From: Desulfosarcina cetonica JCM 12296
GTDB taxonomy: Bacteria; Desulfobacterota; Desulfobacteria; Desulfobacterales; Desulfosarcinaceae
Assembly: GCF_001311845.1 (NCBI RefSeq)
Contig: NZ_BBCC01000044.1
Coordinates: 1-36,428 of the forward strand
Length of the DNA: 36,428 nucleotides
Direction of reading: 5' to 3'
Shown in pieces: positions 25,250 to 34,148 of the stretch; within the stretch, counting starts at the first letter, position 1; each line of letters begins with the position of its first letter. A program made the position numbers and the translations under genes. The notes below the pieces were generated by a model. It was not told the DNA's origin. It did not search any database and saw only the letters and a list, made by a program, of their open reading frames with translations.

Positions 25250-28200
25250 TCAGGCAGTGTCGCTTTCCAGCACTTCCCTGACTTTCGCGGCCAGTGCCTG
25301 TTTCGAGAAGGGTTTGGGAATGAAGCAGACCTTGTCGTCCAGGACCCCCCGATGGGCGATCACGTCCGCTGTGTAGCCGGACATGAAAAGCGTCTTGAGG
25401 CCGGGGCAGTGCGGGTTGAGCTGATGAGAGAGATCTCGGCCGTTCATCGCGGGCATGACCACGTCGGTGATCAAGAGATCGACCTGCCCCGCATGTTCCC
25501 GGCCAAGTGCCAGGGCCCGTATCGGATCGTTCGTGGCGATCACCGTGTACCCGAGATTTTCGAGCATTCTGCGGCTGAGTTTCAGGATCGATGCATCGTC
25601 TTCGACCAACAGGATGGTTTCGCCGTTGCCCAGCGGTGTTGTCGTGGGTGCCGCGCGATCCTCGCGCATGACCTTGCTGGTGTCGCGGGGCAGGTAGATC
25701 TTGAAGGTCGTCCCCTTGTCGGGTTCACTGTAAACATTGATAAAACCATCGTTTTGCTTGACGATCCCGTAGACGGTGGCCAACCCTAGACCGGTTCCCT
25801 TGCCCATCTCCTTGGTGGTGAAAAAAGGCTCGAAGATATTTTCCAGAGTCGCTTGATCCATGCCGCAGCCGTCATCGCTGACCATCAGGCGGACAAAGTC
25901 ACCGGGAGAAATGTTTTTGTGCACGGCGCAGTCATCCTGATCAAAGCTCACGGTATCGGTCGCGATGCTGATTCTGCCCACGTCGGTGATCGCATCCCGG
26001 GCATTGACGCATAAATTGGCCAGAATTTGATCGACTTGTGACGGGTCGATGTTGATCGGCCAAATGTCCGCTTTGGGTTGCCAGACCAGATCGATGTCCT
26101 CGCCGATCAGGCGTCGAAGCATTTTCAGCATGCTTTCGATCGTCTCGTTGAGATCCAGTACCCGGGGGGCGACGGTCTGTTGGCGGGCAAAGGCCAACAG
26201 TTGGCGGGTGATGTCCGCCGATCGTTTGGCGGCCCGCATGATTTCCCTAAGATCCATGTGCAGCGCGTCGTCCGGCAGGGTCTTTTCCAGGGCGAGTTCC
26301 GTGTAACCCATGATCACGCTGAGCATGTTGTTGTAGTCATGGGCCACGCCGCCGGCCAGCCTTCCGACGGACTCCATTTTCTGGGCCTGCATGAACTGGG
26401 CCTGTATCTTCTCCCGTTCCCGTTCCGACCGGACACGTTCGCTGATGTTGTTGACGATGTGAACCGCGCCGGTAAAATGACCGTCGGCGTCCAGGATCGG
26501 ATCGGCGGCAACCTCGAACCAGTCGTCACCGATTTGAAGGTCCATGGTTTCGCGGTGCAGGCTTTTTTGGGCTTTAAGAAACGGGCATGCGTCCACGGGG
26601 CGATCCGTGCCATGGGCGATGCGCCAGCAGATCTGGCCCCGCATATTCTCACCGGACTGTTGAAAAAGCCGTTCGGCCGCCTTGTTGGCCCGTTGCACAC
26701 GCTGGTGGCGGTCCAGGATCCAGATGGCGTTGCTGTTCGCGTCGAAGGTCTTTTGCCATTCCTGGGCCGCTTTCAGCAAGGCCTTCTCCGCTGCCTGGCG
26801 TTCGGTGATGTCCAGCATGATGGCGACGAATAGGGGGTCACCTGCCGAGGCCAATTGGACGTGGGCTTCCACGGGATACAGCGAGCCGTCTTTACGCCGA
26901 TGGATCGTTGAAAACTGGATCTTTTCTTTTTCGCCGGAGCGCAGGGGGGCGACCAATTCGTCGAACGATTCGGGCGTAAAGTCAGGTTTTATATCCAATG
27001 GCGTCATCATCAACATCTCTTCGACCGAGTAACCCAGATTCTGACAGGCGCCTCGGTTGACCTTGACGAATCGCAGGGTGTCCGCCGCGAAAATGTAGAT
27101 CTCGTTCAAGGACGCATCCAACAGGTCGCTGAAGCGGGTGGCGCGTTCTTCGGCGTCCTTGCGGCCTTCGATCTCGACCCGTAGCCGGCGGTTATGGAAG
27201 AAAAGCAGGATGGCACCGATTCCACCGCCCAAGGCCAGCAGGACGGCGACCCCGATAGCCCAGCGGTTTGGTTGGGGATAGGCATTGTAGATGAATTTTG
27301 CAAGCGAAATGCCTTTATCGGCCATGCCCAGCTTGATATAGGTGTCGGCGATGTGCTGCCAGCGGCCGGGGGTTGATGTGCCCGATCTCGACGAGATCCG
27401 GCAGCATCAGCCGCTGGATGGCCTGGGCTTCGAAGCGGAGATGGGCTCGGCTTTTCGAGGTCCCATAGGTCTTCCGGATGAGATCGATGATCTCTTCCGG
27501 ATGGGCCATGGCATACTGCCACCCGTGCAGGGAGGCTTCACGAAAATCGGCGACCGCTTGCGGGTGACGCTCGATTTCCCTTTCTGACGTGAACAGGCAG
27601 TCACCGTAAAAATCGATGCCATAATTTTTGGGATCGATGATCGTGAAGGGAATTTTCCGGCTGATCAGATAAAACGGCTCATTGGTCGAATAGGCATTGA
27701 AAACATCCGTTCTGTTTTCAATCAGGTCGTTGATATCGAAGCTGCTGGGGATCATTCTGATTTTATCCAGGGGCACCCCTTCACTGCGAAACATGGCCAG
27801 ATATTCGGCTGCGTCATCGCCCTCCAGCATCATGACCCGTCGCCCGATCATGTCCTGGGGGTTGTGAATACCCGAATCGCGTTTGGCCAAGAAGATGTTG
27901 GCCGAATGCTGAAAGATACAGGCCAGGACGACGACCGGTTTGCCATGCATGCGGTGGAGCAGCACCGATGAACGGCCCACGGCGTAATCAGCCTCGCCGG
28001 CGACCACCCTGTCGGTGGGCGTCAACCCCGGTCGGCCCTCAAGCAGGGTGACCTGAAAACCGGCATCCCGGTAATAACCTTTTGCAACGGCGGCATAGTA
28101 GCCGGCAAACTGGAACTGGTGATGCCAGGCCAGCTGCAGGACAATGGGGCGCAGAAAGGCGTCGGAAGCATCTCCATGCATGGCCGCTTCGCCGGTTTCC

Positions 28201-28271
28201 ATAGTCGGATGGATCGCTCCGGCTGAAAGGGGCTGGCTCACCATCGCCACCGCCACGAGAAGCCCGATCAT
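25250..28271 (-). CDS. THI5/NMT1-type binding protein fused to PAS domains, histidine kinase and receiver (frameshifted)
   Basis: About 1006 aa after correction. A signal-peptide-like start (MIGLLVAVAMVSQPLSAGA) leads to an NMT1/THI5 solute-binding domain (LQLAWHHQFQFAGYYAAVAK, residues about 45-300). A membrane segment near 330-350 is followed by two PAS domains, then a kinase core: H-box GGVAHDYNNMLS, NLCVNARDAI, DDGCGMD, GKGTGLGL. A C-terminal receiver has LLVEDDAS, ITDVVMPAMNG, SGYT and KPFS. The frame breaks in a run of five G (27368-27372): with four, HINPGRWQHIADTY is continuous. The start is uncertain, since no good ribosome site precedes ATG at 28271. It probably senses a small ligand such as a thiamine precursor-like molecule in the periplasm. 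Confidence 0.82.
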
Positions 28272-28628
28272 GAAAACCGAACATCGCCTTAACGGATGAA
28301 AACAAATCCGGATTTTTGGAAATTTGGATGCCGCATGGGTCGCGTTGCCTCTGGATAAGAAAAGGTGTTGGGCGCGGAAAAACGCTGATATGTTCGGCGA
28401 CCCATTCCGGCTGGCCAGATGGTCACTCCAGATGATCACTCCGGGTGGTCACTTTGGGGCCGGAGTGGAGCGGCAGTGTCATGGGGGGTGTTCGCTTGAA
28501 TTCGATGGCCCTTGGTTGAACTTCATGTGAGTGCAAATCTGATGAATCATCCGCGCTTTCGATTGGATTTATTTTAGGCGCGAAAAGAATCAGGGATCAA
28601 GGCTGTTTTGTGATGCGAGGGGAAAACA
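28272..28628. other. Divergent intergenic region with 13-bp tandem repeats
   Basis: About 360 bases between the binding-protein/kinase gene and the MoxR operon. Open frames extend from the minus-strand gene to 28439, with a GTG there, but lack a ribosome site and similarity. The main feature is the tandem repeat at 28415-28453. The plus-strand side near 28555-28580 is A+T-rich and may hold the promoter of the following operon. Confidence 0.4.
28415..28453. repeat. Three tandem 13-bp repeats
   Basis: CCAGATGGTCACT, CCAGATGATCACT and CCGGGTGGTCACT follow each other without gaps. All end in G/A-TCACT. They lie 144 bp upstream of the kinase start and 176 bp upstream of the small ORF at 28629. 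A 13-bp period is a little over one helical turn; they could be regulator sites or a replication-slippage product. Confidence 0.65.
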
Positions 28629-28760
28629 ATGAACATTTCAGGCGTGGAACAAAATGCCGATATGGGTTGTGGTAATTGGAGCAAGGACCCTTATTTTACA
28701 TTTCGTGATAATCTCGGACCCAACCGGCAGCGACACCAGACCGCGGCCCGTAACCCCTGA
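28629..28760 (+). CDS. Candidate small protein upstream of the MoxR gene
   Basis: A 43-codon frame with AGGGG six bases before ATG at 28629 and TGA at 28758-28760, 13 bases before the MoxR start. It encodes MNISGVEQNADMGCGNWSK and a basic C-terminus; no similarity is recognised and no signal or membrane segment is seen. The good ribosome site and spacing suggest translation, possibly a leader peptide or a small protein, but a chance frame cannot be excluded. Confidence 0.3.
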   Translation: MNISGVEQNADMGCGNWSKDPYFTFRDNLGPNRQRHQTAARNP

Positions 28761-28773
28761 AGGTGACCTGAAG

Positions 28774-29697
28774 ATGACCATTCAACCCCGCTTTCAAACC
28801 ATTATCGATCAGATCGGCAGGGTGGTGATGGGGAAAAACGATCAGATCCGTATGGCTTTGACCTGCCTTCTGGCAAAAGGGCATCTTTTAATTGAAGACA
28901 TCCCGGGAATCGGTAAGACAACCCTGGCCAAGGTACTGTCGCGAAGCATGGGCCTTAAGTTCCGCCGGGTTCAATTCACCAGCGACATGCTTCCCGGAGA
29001 CATTCTGGGTAGCTCGATTTTCGATCAGAATACGGCTGCGTTTGTCTTCCACCCCGGGCCGATCTTCACCCAAGTGCTATTGGCCGACGAGATCAACCGC
29101 GCCACCCCGAAGACCCAAAGCGCGCTGCTGGAAGCCATGGAGGAACGCCAGGTGACCAGTGACGGCAAAACCCGCCGCCTGGCCGCGCCGTTCTTTGTGA
29201 TCGCCACCCAGAATCCCCTGGAACTCTCCGGTACCTTTTCGCTGCCCGAGTCCCAGCTGGACCGTTTCCTCATGCGCATCGAACTGGGCTATCCGGATCG
29301 CTCGGCGGAGCGGCGTCTATTAAGTGGCGACCGGCAGCCGCACCAGGCCCTGGAAACCCTCGGGCAGTGCCTGACGCCAGAGGATGTCCTGGCCTTGCAG
29401 GCCGAGGTGGAAAAGGTTCATGCCGCCGATGCCTTCTTGAACTACTTGCAGGATGTTCTGGAATTCACCCGCAGCAGCCCCCATTTCCACATGGGGCTTT
29501 CGCCCCGTGCGGGATTGGCGCTCATGCAGGCCGCCCGGGCTTGGGCATTGATCAGCGGTCGGGACTATCTCGTCCCTGAAGACCTGCAGGCCGTCATGAT
29601 CCATGTGGTGGGTCACCGGTTGCGGTCGCGAGAGGATCTGAGCGAGATTCCGTCATCGCGCTTGGCCCTCCTTTTCCAGGAGGTTGCCGTTCCGTGA
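28774..29697 (+). CDS. MoxR-family AAA+ ATPase
   Basis: A protein of 307 aa. Walker A reads EDIPGIGKTTLAK, Walker B LLADEINRATPKTQ followed by LLEAMEERQV, and sensor 1 FVIATQNP; the C-terminal lid has SPRAGLALMQAARAWA. MoxR ATPases act as chaperones that mature or insert partner proteins, typically with von Willebrand or DUF58 partners. ATG at 28774 is chosen, since similarity begins there and AAGG lies ten bases before. The stop overlaps the DUF58 gene start, so it is co-translated with its probable client. Confidence 0.94.
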   Translation: MTIQPRFQTIIDQIGRVVMGKNDQIRMALTCLLAKGHLLIEDIPGIGKTTLAKVLSRSMGLKFRRVQFTSDMLPGDILGSSIFDQNTAAFVFHPGPIFTQVLLADEINRATPKTQSALLEAMEERQVTSDGKTRRLAAPFFVIATQNPLELSGTFSLPESQLDRFLMRIELGYPDRSAERRLLSGDRQPHQALETLGQCLTPEDVLALQAEVEKVHAADAFLNYLQDVLEFTRSSPHFHMGLSPRAGLALMQAARAWALISGRDYLVPEDLQAVMIHVVGHRLRSREDLSEIPSSRLALLFQEVAVP

Positions 29698-30638
29698 GTC
29701 GCGTGATCGCCCATCTTTTCTACCGCTTCGTGGGCGGCAACACCACCGTGCCCGTGACCCTGGGGCTGCGTAATATCTATATTGTACCCACGCGTTATGG
29801 CCTGCTCTATCTGGTGGTTATCGGCGCGATGTTGATCGGTTCGATCAATTACAACAACAATCTGGGATTTTTGCTCACCTTCCTGTTGGGCGGCATGGGC
29901 CTTACCACCATGCTGTACACCTACCGGATGCTTTACGGGCTGCGTCTGGAAAAGGTTTCCACCCGACCGGTTTTTGCCGGTGAAAGCATGCCGTTTCTCA
30001 TCCGGCTGGCCGATATCGACCGGCCGCGGATGGGCGTCGGCTGGTTTTTCGAGGGGCAGGATCCGGTCCTGGCGGATCTTTTGCAGGGCACGGCGGAAAC
30101 GGTCAGCGTGAATGCCCCAACGGCGGCACGCGGGAAATTTTCGCCGGGTTGGCTGCGTGTCACCTGCACTTACCCCCTGGGATTGTTCCGCGCCTGGGCG
30201 CGTCTGCACCCCAATGTCACCGGTTTGGTCTACCCGCGGCCCTTGTCCGGCCCGCTGGTGGCTGACCCCGTCCGTTCGGGCAATGGCGGCGGGCCAGTGA
30301 GCGGTCAGACCGGCGTCGATGATTTCCAGGGCCTCAAGGCATACCAGGCGGGCGATGCGCCGCAACGCATCCATTGGCAGGCCTTCTCGCGTGGACGCGG
30401 CCTGCACACCAAGACATTTGCCGATCCGGCCGGCCAATCCCTGCTGCTGGATCTGGCCCGCATCGACGGCAGCGACACGGAGAAGAAGCTCTCCATTCTT
30501 TGTTACCATGTCTTGCGCGCCCATCATTACCGACGGCCCTTTGGGTTGGCCCTGTCCGGCCGGACGATTCCCGTGGCCAGCGGCGAGGCCCATCGCGGGC
30601 GCTGTCTGCGGGCCTTGGCCTGCTTCGGGAGTGAATAG
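29694..30638 (+). CDS. DUF58-domain membrane protein
   Basis: A protein of 314 aa. It has two membrane segments near residues 35-80 (YGLLYLVVIGAMLIGSI and FLLTFLLGGMGLTTML) and then a soluble part. The DUF58 signature is DFQGLKAYQAGDAPQRIHWQ then RGRGLHTKTFAD. Such proteins have a von Willebrand-like fold and partner with MoxR ATPases. The start is GTG at 29694, overlapping the MoxR stop by 4 bp, with AGGAGG ten bases upstream. The transglutaminase gene begins three bases after its stop. Confidence 0.9.
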   Translation: MSRVIAHLFYRFVGGNTTVPVTLGLRNIYIVPTRYGLLYLVVIGAMLIGSINYNNNLGFLLTFLLGGMGLTTMLYTYRMLYGLRLEKVSTRPVFAGESMPFLIRLADIDRPRMGVGWFFEGQDPVLADLLQGTAETVSVNAPTAARGKFSPGWLRVTCTYPLGLFRAWARLHPNVTGLVYPRPLSGPLVADPVRSGNGGGPVSGQTGVDDFQGLKAYQAGDAPQRIHWQAFSRGRGLHTKTFADPAGQSLLLDLARIDGSDTEKKLSILCYHVLRAHHYRRPFGLALSGRTIPVASGEAHRGRCLRALACFGSE

Positions 30639-30641
30639 ACC

Positions 30642-32609
30642 ATGCTCCGTCAGCCCATCCGCCCCCTGATCGTTGCTCTGGCCGTGGCTGCCGCGCCGTT
30701 GGCCCTCCATCTGCCCGCATGGGCCATCGGTTGGTGTATTCTCTGTTGGACCTACTGTCTGGCCGCCGATCGGCGGGGATGGCCGGGGTTGCCGCCTTGG
30801 GTCCGGTTCGCCGGCTTTGCCGTGGGCATGCTGGGCGTCCTGGTATCCGCCGGTTTGCGCTTTGACGGGGGAGACTTCATTGTGCTGCTGGCAGTCATGG
30901 CCGGGATGAAACCCCTGGAGGTGCGCAGCCGGCGGGACAGCATGGTAACGGTTTTTCTGGCGTACTTTCTGGTGATTACCAGCTTGTTCGTTTTTGAAAA
31001 CCTTTCCATGACGATTTACCTTTTTCTGTCGGTTTGGGTCACCACCGGCGTATTGGTACGGGTCAACCATCCCGCCGGGGCGACCGCCGCCCAGTTGCGC
31101 CTGGCCGCTCGCTTGGTGGGTACGGCGATCCCCTTGATGGTGCTGCTGTTTCTGCTTTTTCCACGACTTCCGGGGAGTTTCTGGAGCTCTCCCTGGAACC
31201 GTCAGGGCGTTTCCGGCTTTTCCAGCACCATTCGCATGGGGGACGTCTCACGCCTCGCCCTGACCGATGCACCGGCCTTTGCGGTTACCTTTGACGCCGC
31301 ACCGCCAAGGCCGGAAAAGCTTTATTGGCGGGGGATCGTTTTTCGTGATTTCGACGGTCAGACCTGGTATCCCGAGCGTCATCGCCACCCGCGACGCCCC
31401 CTAATTGGCGGAACAACCCGGTCGGCCTATACCGTTGTCATGGAACCCACCGGCCAGCGCCATCTCTTTGCCCTGGATCTGCCCCAGACAGCCGACCCGG
31501 TTGCCGTTATCGGAGACGACTACACGCTGGAAACCCGCCGCCCCGTTCGACAGCGTTTACGCTACCGGGCCGTCTCATGGGTCGATGCCCGCCAGGACGC
31601 CACGCCGTTTCCCGACCCCCGTTACCGGCAACTGCCCGAGGGGCGTAATCCCCGTGCACTTGCCCTCGGGCGAGAATGGGCGCAAAGCATAAAGACCCCC
31701 GAGACCATCGTGACGGCCGCGCTGGATTTTTTCAGGACTTCGGGATTCGTCTATTCGTTGCAGCCCGGCCCCTTGGGCGCCGATGCGGTGGACGATTTTC
31801 TTTTCATGGGGCGCAAAGGGTTTTGCGAACATTTTGCCGTGGCCTTTACCGTGCTCCTGCGGGCAGCCGGCGTCCCGACGCGTCTGGTCGGCGGATACCA
31901 GGGCGGTCAATGGAACGCCATGGGTGAATTCCTCAGTGTGCGTCAGTCCGATGCGCATGTCTGGTGTGAGGCGTGGCTGCCCGGAAAAGGATGGACGCGC
32001 GTTGACCCGACCGCCGTTGTGGCGCCCGAACGGATTGCCGCCGGCGGTACGCGAGATGATCCGGCCGGTCTTTCCCAGGGGGTTGGTGTCCGGCTGATAC
32101 GTCGTTGGCAGACCCTCGCCCGTGAGACCTGGGAGGCCGTCAACATCCGCTGGAACATGTGGTTCATGGGCTTTTCCGCTGAAGATCAGGTGGCCTTGCT
32201 GAAGCGCCTGGGGGTCGTTGTGGGACGACAGACCCGCTGGCTGGTGGTCGGGGTGCTTCCGGTTCTTTTCGTCATCGTCCTGGCACTGGTCAGCCGAATC
32301 CGGAACCGGCCGGTTAAGCCGACCGGGGATGTGCCGCTGAGAACTTACTACCGCTTCCTGGTGAAAATGCGGCACGCGGGACTTCCCAAGGCGCCGCACG
32401 AAGGCCCCCTGGCGTATGCCGGCAAGGTGGGGCGACGGGCGCCGGCACTCAAACCGGCGGTGGATGGGATCATTGCGGGATATGTTGCCCTGCGGTACAG
32501 CCGTGACGGCCGAAAGGCATTGTTGAAGGATTTCCGCCGTGAGGTCCGCCACTTTCATCCCCGGCGGCTTCTTGCCAAATCCAGGCAAAAGGTCGAACCC
32601 GTAGATTGA
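30642..32609 (+). CDS. TgpA-like membrane transglutaminase
   Basis: A protein of 655 aa. The first 170 residues form about six membrane segments (DUF3488 type). A periplasmic transglutaminase core follows at about 370-470, with catalytic Cys in GFCEHFAVAFTVLLRAAGVP, His in SDAHVWCEAW and Asp in TRVDPTA. After a last membrane segment near 535-555 (LVVGVLPVLFVIVLALV) there is a DUF4129-like C-terminus. It is third gene of the MoxR-DUF58-TgpA set, a common bacterial arrangement; the enzyme may modify or cut cell-envelope proteins. Reaction and substrate are not shown by sequence. GGGAG precedes ATG at 30642. Confidence 0.92.
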   Translation: MLRQPIRPLIVALAVAAAPLALHLPAWAIGWCILCWTYCLAADRRGWPGLPPWVRFAGFAVGMLGVLVSAGLRFDGGDFIVLLAVMAGMKPLEVRSRRDSMVTVFLAYFLVITSLFVFENLSMTIYLFLSVWVTTGVLVRVNHPAGATAAQLRLAARLVGTAIPLMVLLFLLFPRLPGSFWSSPWNRQGVSGFSSTIRMGDVSRLALTDAPAFAVTFDAAPPRPEKLYWRGIVFRDFDGQTWYPERHRHPRRPLIGGTTRSAYTVVMEPTGQRHLFALDLPQTADPVAVIGDDYTLETRRPVRQRLRYRAVSWVDARQDATPFPDPRYRQLPEGRNPRALALGREWAQSIKTPETIVTAALDFFRTSGFVYSLQPGPLGADAVDDFLFMGRKGFCEHFAVAFTVLLRAAGVPTRLVGGYQGGQWNAMGEFLSVRQSDAHVWCEAWLPGKGWTRVDPTAVVAPERIAAGGTRDDPAGLSQGVGVRLIRRWQTLARETWEAVNIRWNMWFMGFSAEDQVALLKRLGVVVGRQTRWLVVGVLPVLFVIVLALVSRIRNRPVKPTGDVPLRTYYRFLVKMRHAGLPKAPHEGPLAYAGKVGRRAPALKPAVDGIIAGYVALRYSRDGRKALLKDFRREVRHFHPRRLLAKSRQKVEPVD

Positions 32610-32618
32610 CCCTGAACC

Positions 32619-33794
32619 TCAATCCCTGCCGATATCCTCTGGTGGATCAAGGCTTCCGCGGTGGACGGCCGATTGGCCGAATCGTGCGGTGATGCGATCC
32701 ACGGCGCGATCCACCTTTTCCCATCCCGTGGCCTGGTGCTCCCGGCTTTCAAAGAGACTGACCTGCTGCGGCGTGGTGTCGCCGACCAGCGCCGAGGCCC
32801 CCACGCCGATCAGTCGGATGGGCGTTTCCAACGACTGCTGGTCCAACAGGGCCGCCGCCGTGCGAAAGATCGTTTCCGATGCGTGGCTGGGGCGTGTCAG
32901 GCTGAAACTGCGCGTCAGCTGCCTGAAATCAGACTGTTTCAATTTAAGGGTGATGGTGCGGGCCAGATACCCTTGGCGGCGCAGCTGGCGTCCCACTTCC
33001 TGGCTCTGGGAGAGAAGATGCCGGCGCAACACGCCTCGATCGCGGGTATCGGCGGGCAGGGTGCATTCGCTGGAGATGGACTTGGCGGGTGCATGGACCG
33101 TCACGCGGGTTGCGTCCCGCCCCTGGGCCAGTTCCATCAGGCGGTGGCCGAATTTGCCCAGTCGTTCGGTCAGTTGGACGGGCTTGAAACGACAGACATC
33201 GCCCAGCTGTCGGATGCCCAGGCGGCTGAGCTGTTGGCGGGCCTTGCGGCCCACCCCGGGTACTTTTTCGATGGGCAACACGGCGATCCGCTCGGCAACT
33301 TCTTCCGGGAAAATCACCGTCAAACCGTCGGGTTTGTGCATGTCCGAGGCGATTTTGGCCAGGAATTTCAAGGGGGCCACGCCGATGGAGCAGGTCAGCG
33401 CCTGTTTTTGGCGGATTTCGGCTTTGATTGCCCGCGCCATGGCTTCGGGTGGACCGAAAAGACGTTGGCAACCGGCGGCGTCCAGATAGGCTTCATCGAT
33501 GGAAACCTGCTCCACCACCGGCGAATAATCATCCAGAATCGCCATGATCGATCGCGATACCTCGCTGTAGCGCTGCTTGCGGGGGGGCACGATGACCAGA
33601 TGCGGGCAACGCGCCCTGGCCATGAACATGGGCATGGCGCTGTGGATACCGTAGCGGCGGGCCTCGTAGCTGGCCGCTGCCACAACGCCGCGGTCCGACG
33701 CGCCGCCCACGACCAGGACTTTGCCCGCCAGGTCCGGGTTGTCGCGCTGTTCCACGGAGGCGAAAAAGGCATCCATATCGATGTGCATGATCAT
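32619..33794 (-). CDS. dinB: DNA polymerase IV (Y family)
   Basis: A complete protein of 391 aa for translesion synthesis. Metal-binding residues lie in MHIDMDAFFASVEQ and EQVSIDEAYLD; SYEARRYGIHSAMP is the finger-region signature, and KVPGVGRKARQQLSRLGI the helix-hairpin-helix. QVSLF near residue 345 fits the beta-clamp-binding motif (QLxLF type), although it is not at the very C-terminus. ATG codons at 33794 and 33788 are both possible; no strong ribosome site is seen. It converges on the transglutaminase gene with 9 bp between stops. A strong palindrome lies 67-95 bp upstream. Confidence 0.95.
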   Translation of the reverse strand: MIMHIDMDAFFASVEQRDNPDLAGKVLVVGGASDRGVVAAASYEARRYGIHSAMPMFMARARCPHLVIVPPRKQRYSEVSRSIMAILDDYSPVVEQVSIDEAYLDAAGCQRLFGPPEAMARAIKAEIRQKQALTCSIGVAPLKFLAKIASDMHKPDGLTVIFPEEVAERIAVLPIEKVPGVGRKARQQLSRLGIRQLGDVCRFKPVQLTERLGKFGHRLMELAQGRDATRVTVHAPAKSISSECTLPADTRDRGVLRRHLLSQSQEVGRQLRRQGYLARTITLKLKQSDFRQLTRSFSLTRPSHASETIFRTAAALLDQQSLETPIRLIGVGASALVGDTTPQQVSLFESREHQATGWEKVDRAVDRITARFGQSAVHRGSLDPPEDIGRD

Positions 33795-33860
33795 GGGGGC
33801 ACTTTACAGCGTTCGTCACCGGCTTTCAAGATCGGCGCAAAGGGCCGGTCCATTCATTTG

Positions 33861-33889
33861 GCAACAAAACACCGCGCGGTGTTTGTTGC
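33861..33889. promoter_or_regulatory. Long palindrome upstream of dinB
   Basis: A 29-bp inverted repeat: GCAACAAAACACCGC against GCGGTGTTTGTTGC, perfect apart from one extra A in the left arm, around a CG centre. The inner 14 bases (ACACCGCGCGGTGT) are a perfect palindrome. Its location fits an operator or promoter element for dinB; it could also be a terminator-like hairpin. Confidence 0.6.
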
Positions 33890-34008
33890 ACTTTTGTAGA
33901 CTGGCGGGCCTTTGCCGGTTGCGGCTAAAAATCCGTCCGAGATATACACAACGGTTTGTTATCAAATGGTTTGTGTCCTGCAGCAGGCCACGCTTGAATC
34001 TGTTCTGG

Positions 34009-34029
34009 ACCACCTGTTGAGCAGGTGGT
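34009..34029. promoter_or_regulatory. Hairpin in the 5' region of the sigma-54 activator gene
   Basis: ACCACCTG (34009-34016) and CAGGTGGT (34022-34029) form an 8-bp stem with loop TTGAG, followed by TTGGATTTTAA. It may be a weak terminator or a 5' leader structure, or a binding site for a dimer. Confidence 0.4.
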
Positions 34030-34148
34030 TTGGATTTTAATGACCTAAATATACTTCCAGGCTTGCCAGACTTTACAAAAATGTTGTAAGCAGCATGCGG
34101 CTATACAATTTAAGCGTTGCTGCGCGAGGCGGTAAAAAGGACACGACG

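Larger units (their letters stand above)
33795..34148. other. Divergent intergenic region between dinB and the sigma-54 activator gene
   Basis: About 350 bases without a gene. It holds two inverted repeats (33861-33889 and 34009-34029) and A+T-rich DNA near 34030-34085 that probably contains the promoter of the activator gene. AAGGA lies seven bases before the ATG at 34149. Confidence 0.5.

Noticed and set aside
33861..33889. LexA box of dinB
   Set aside because: The palindrome does not fit the CTGT-N8-ACAG consensus, and the LexA site of this lineage is not known to me.
32661..33899. A 412-codon plus-strand frame
   Set aside because: It is opposite dinB, has no similarity and arises from the GC-rich codon pattern of that gene.
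34009..34029. Strong intrinsic terminator
   Set aside because: The following TTGGATTTT is interrupted and no plus-strand gene ends before it, so it is kept only as a hairpin.
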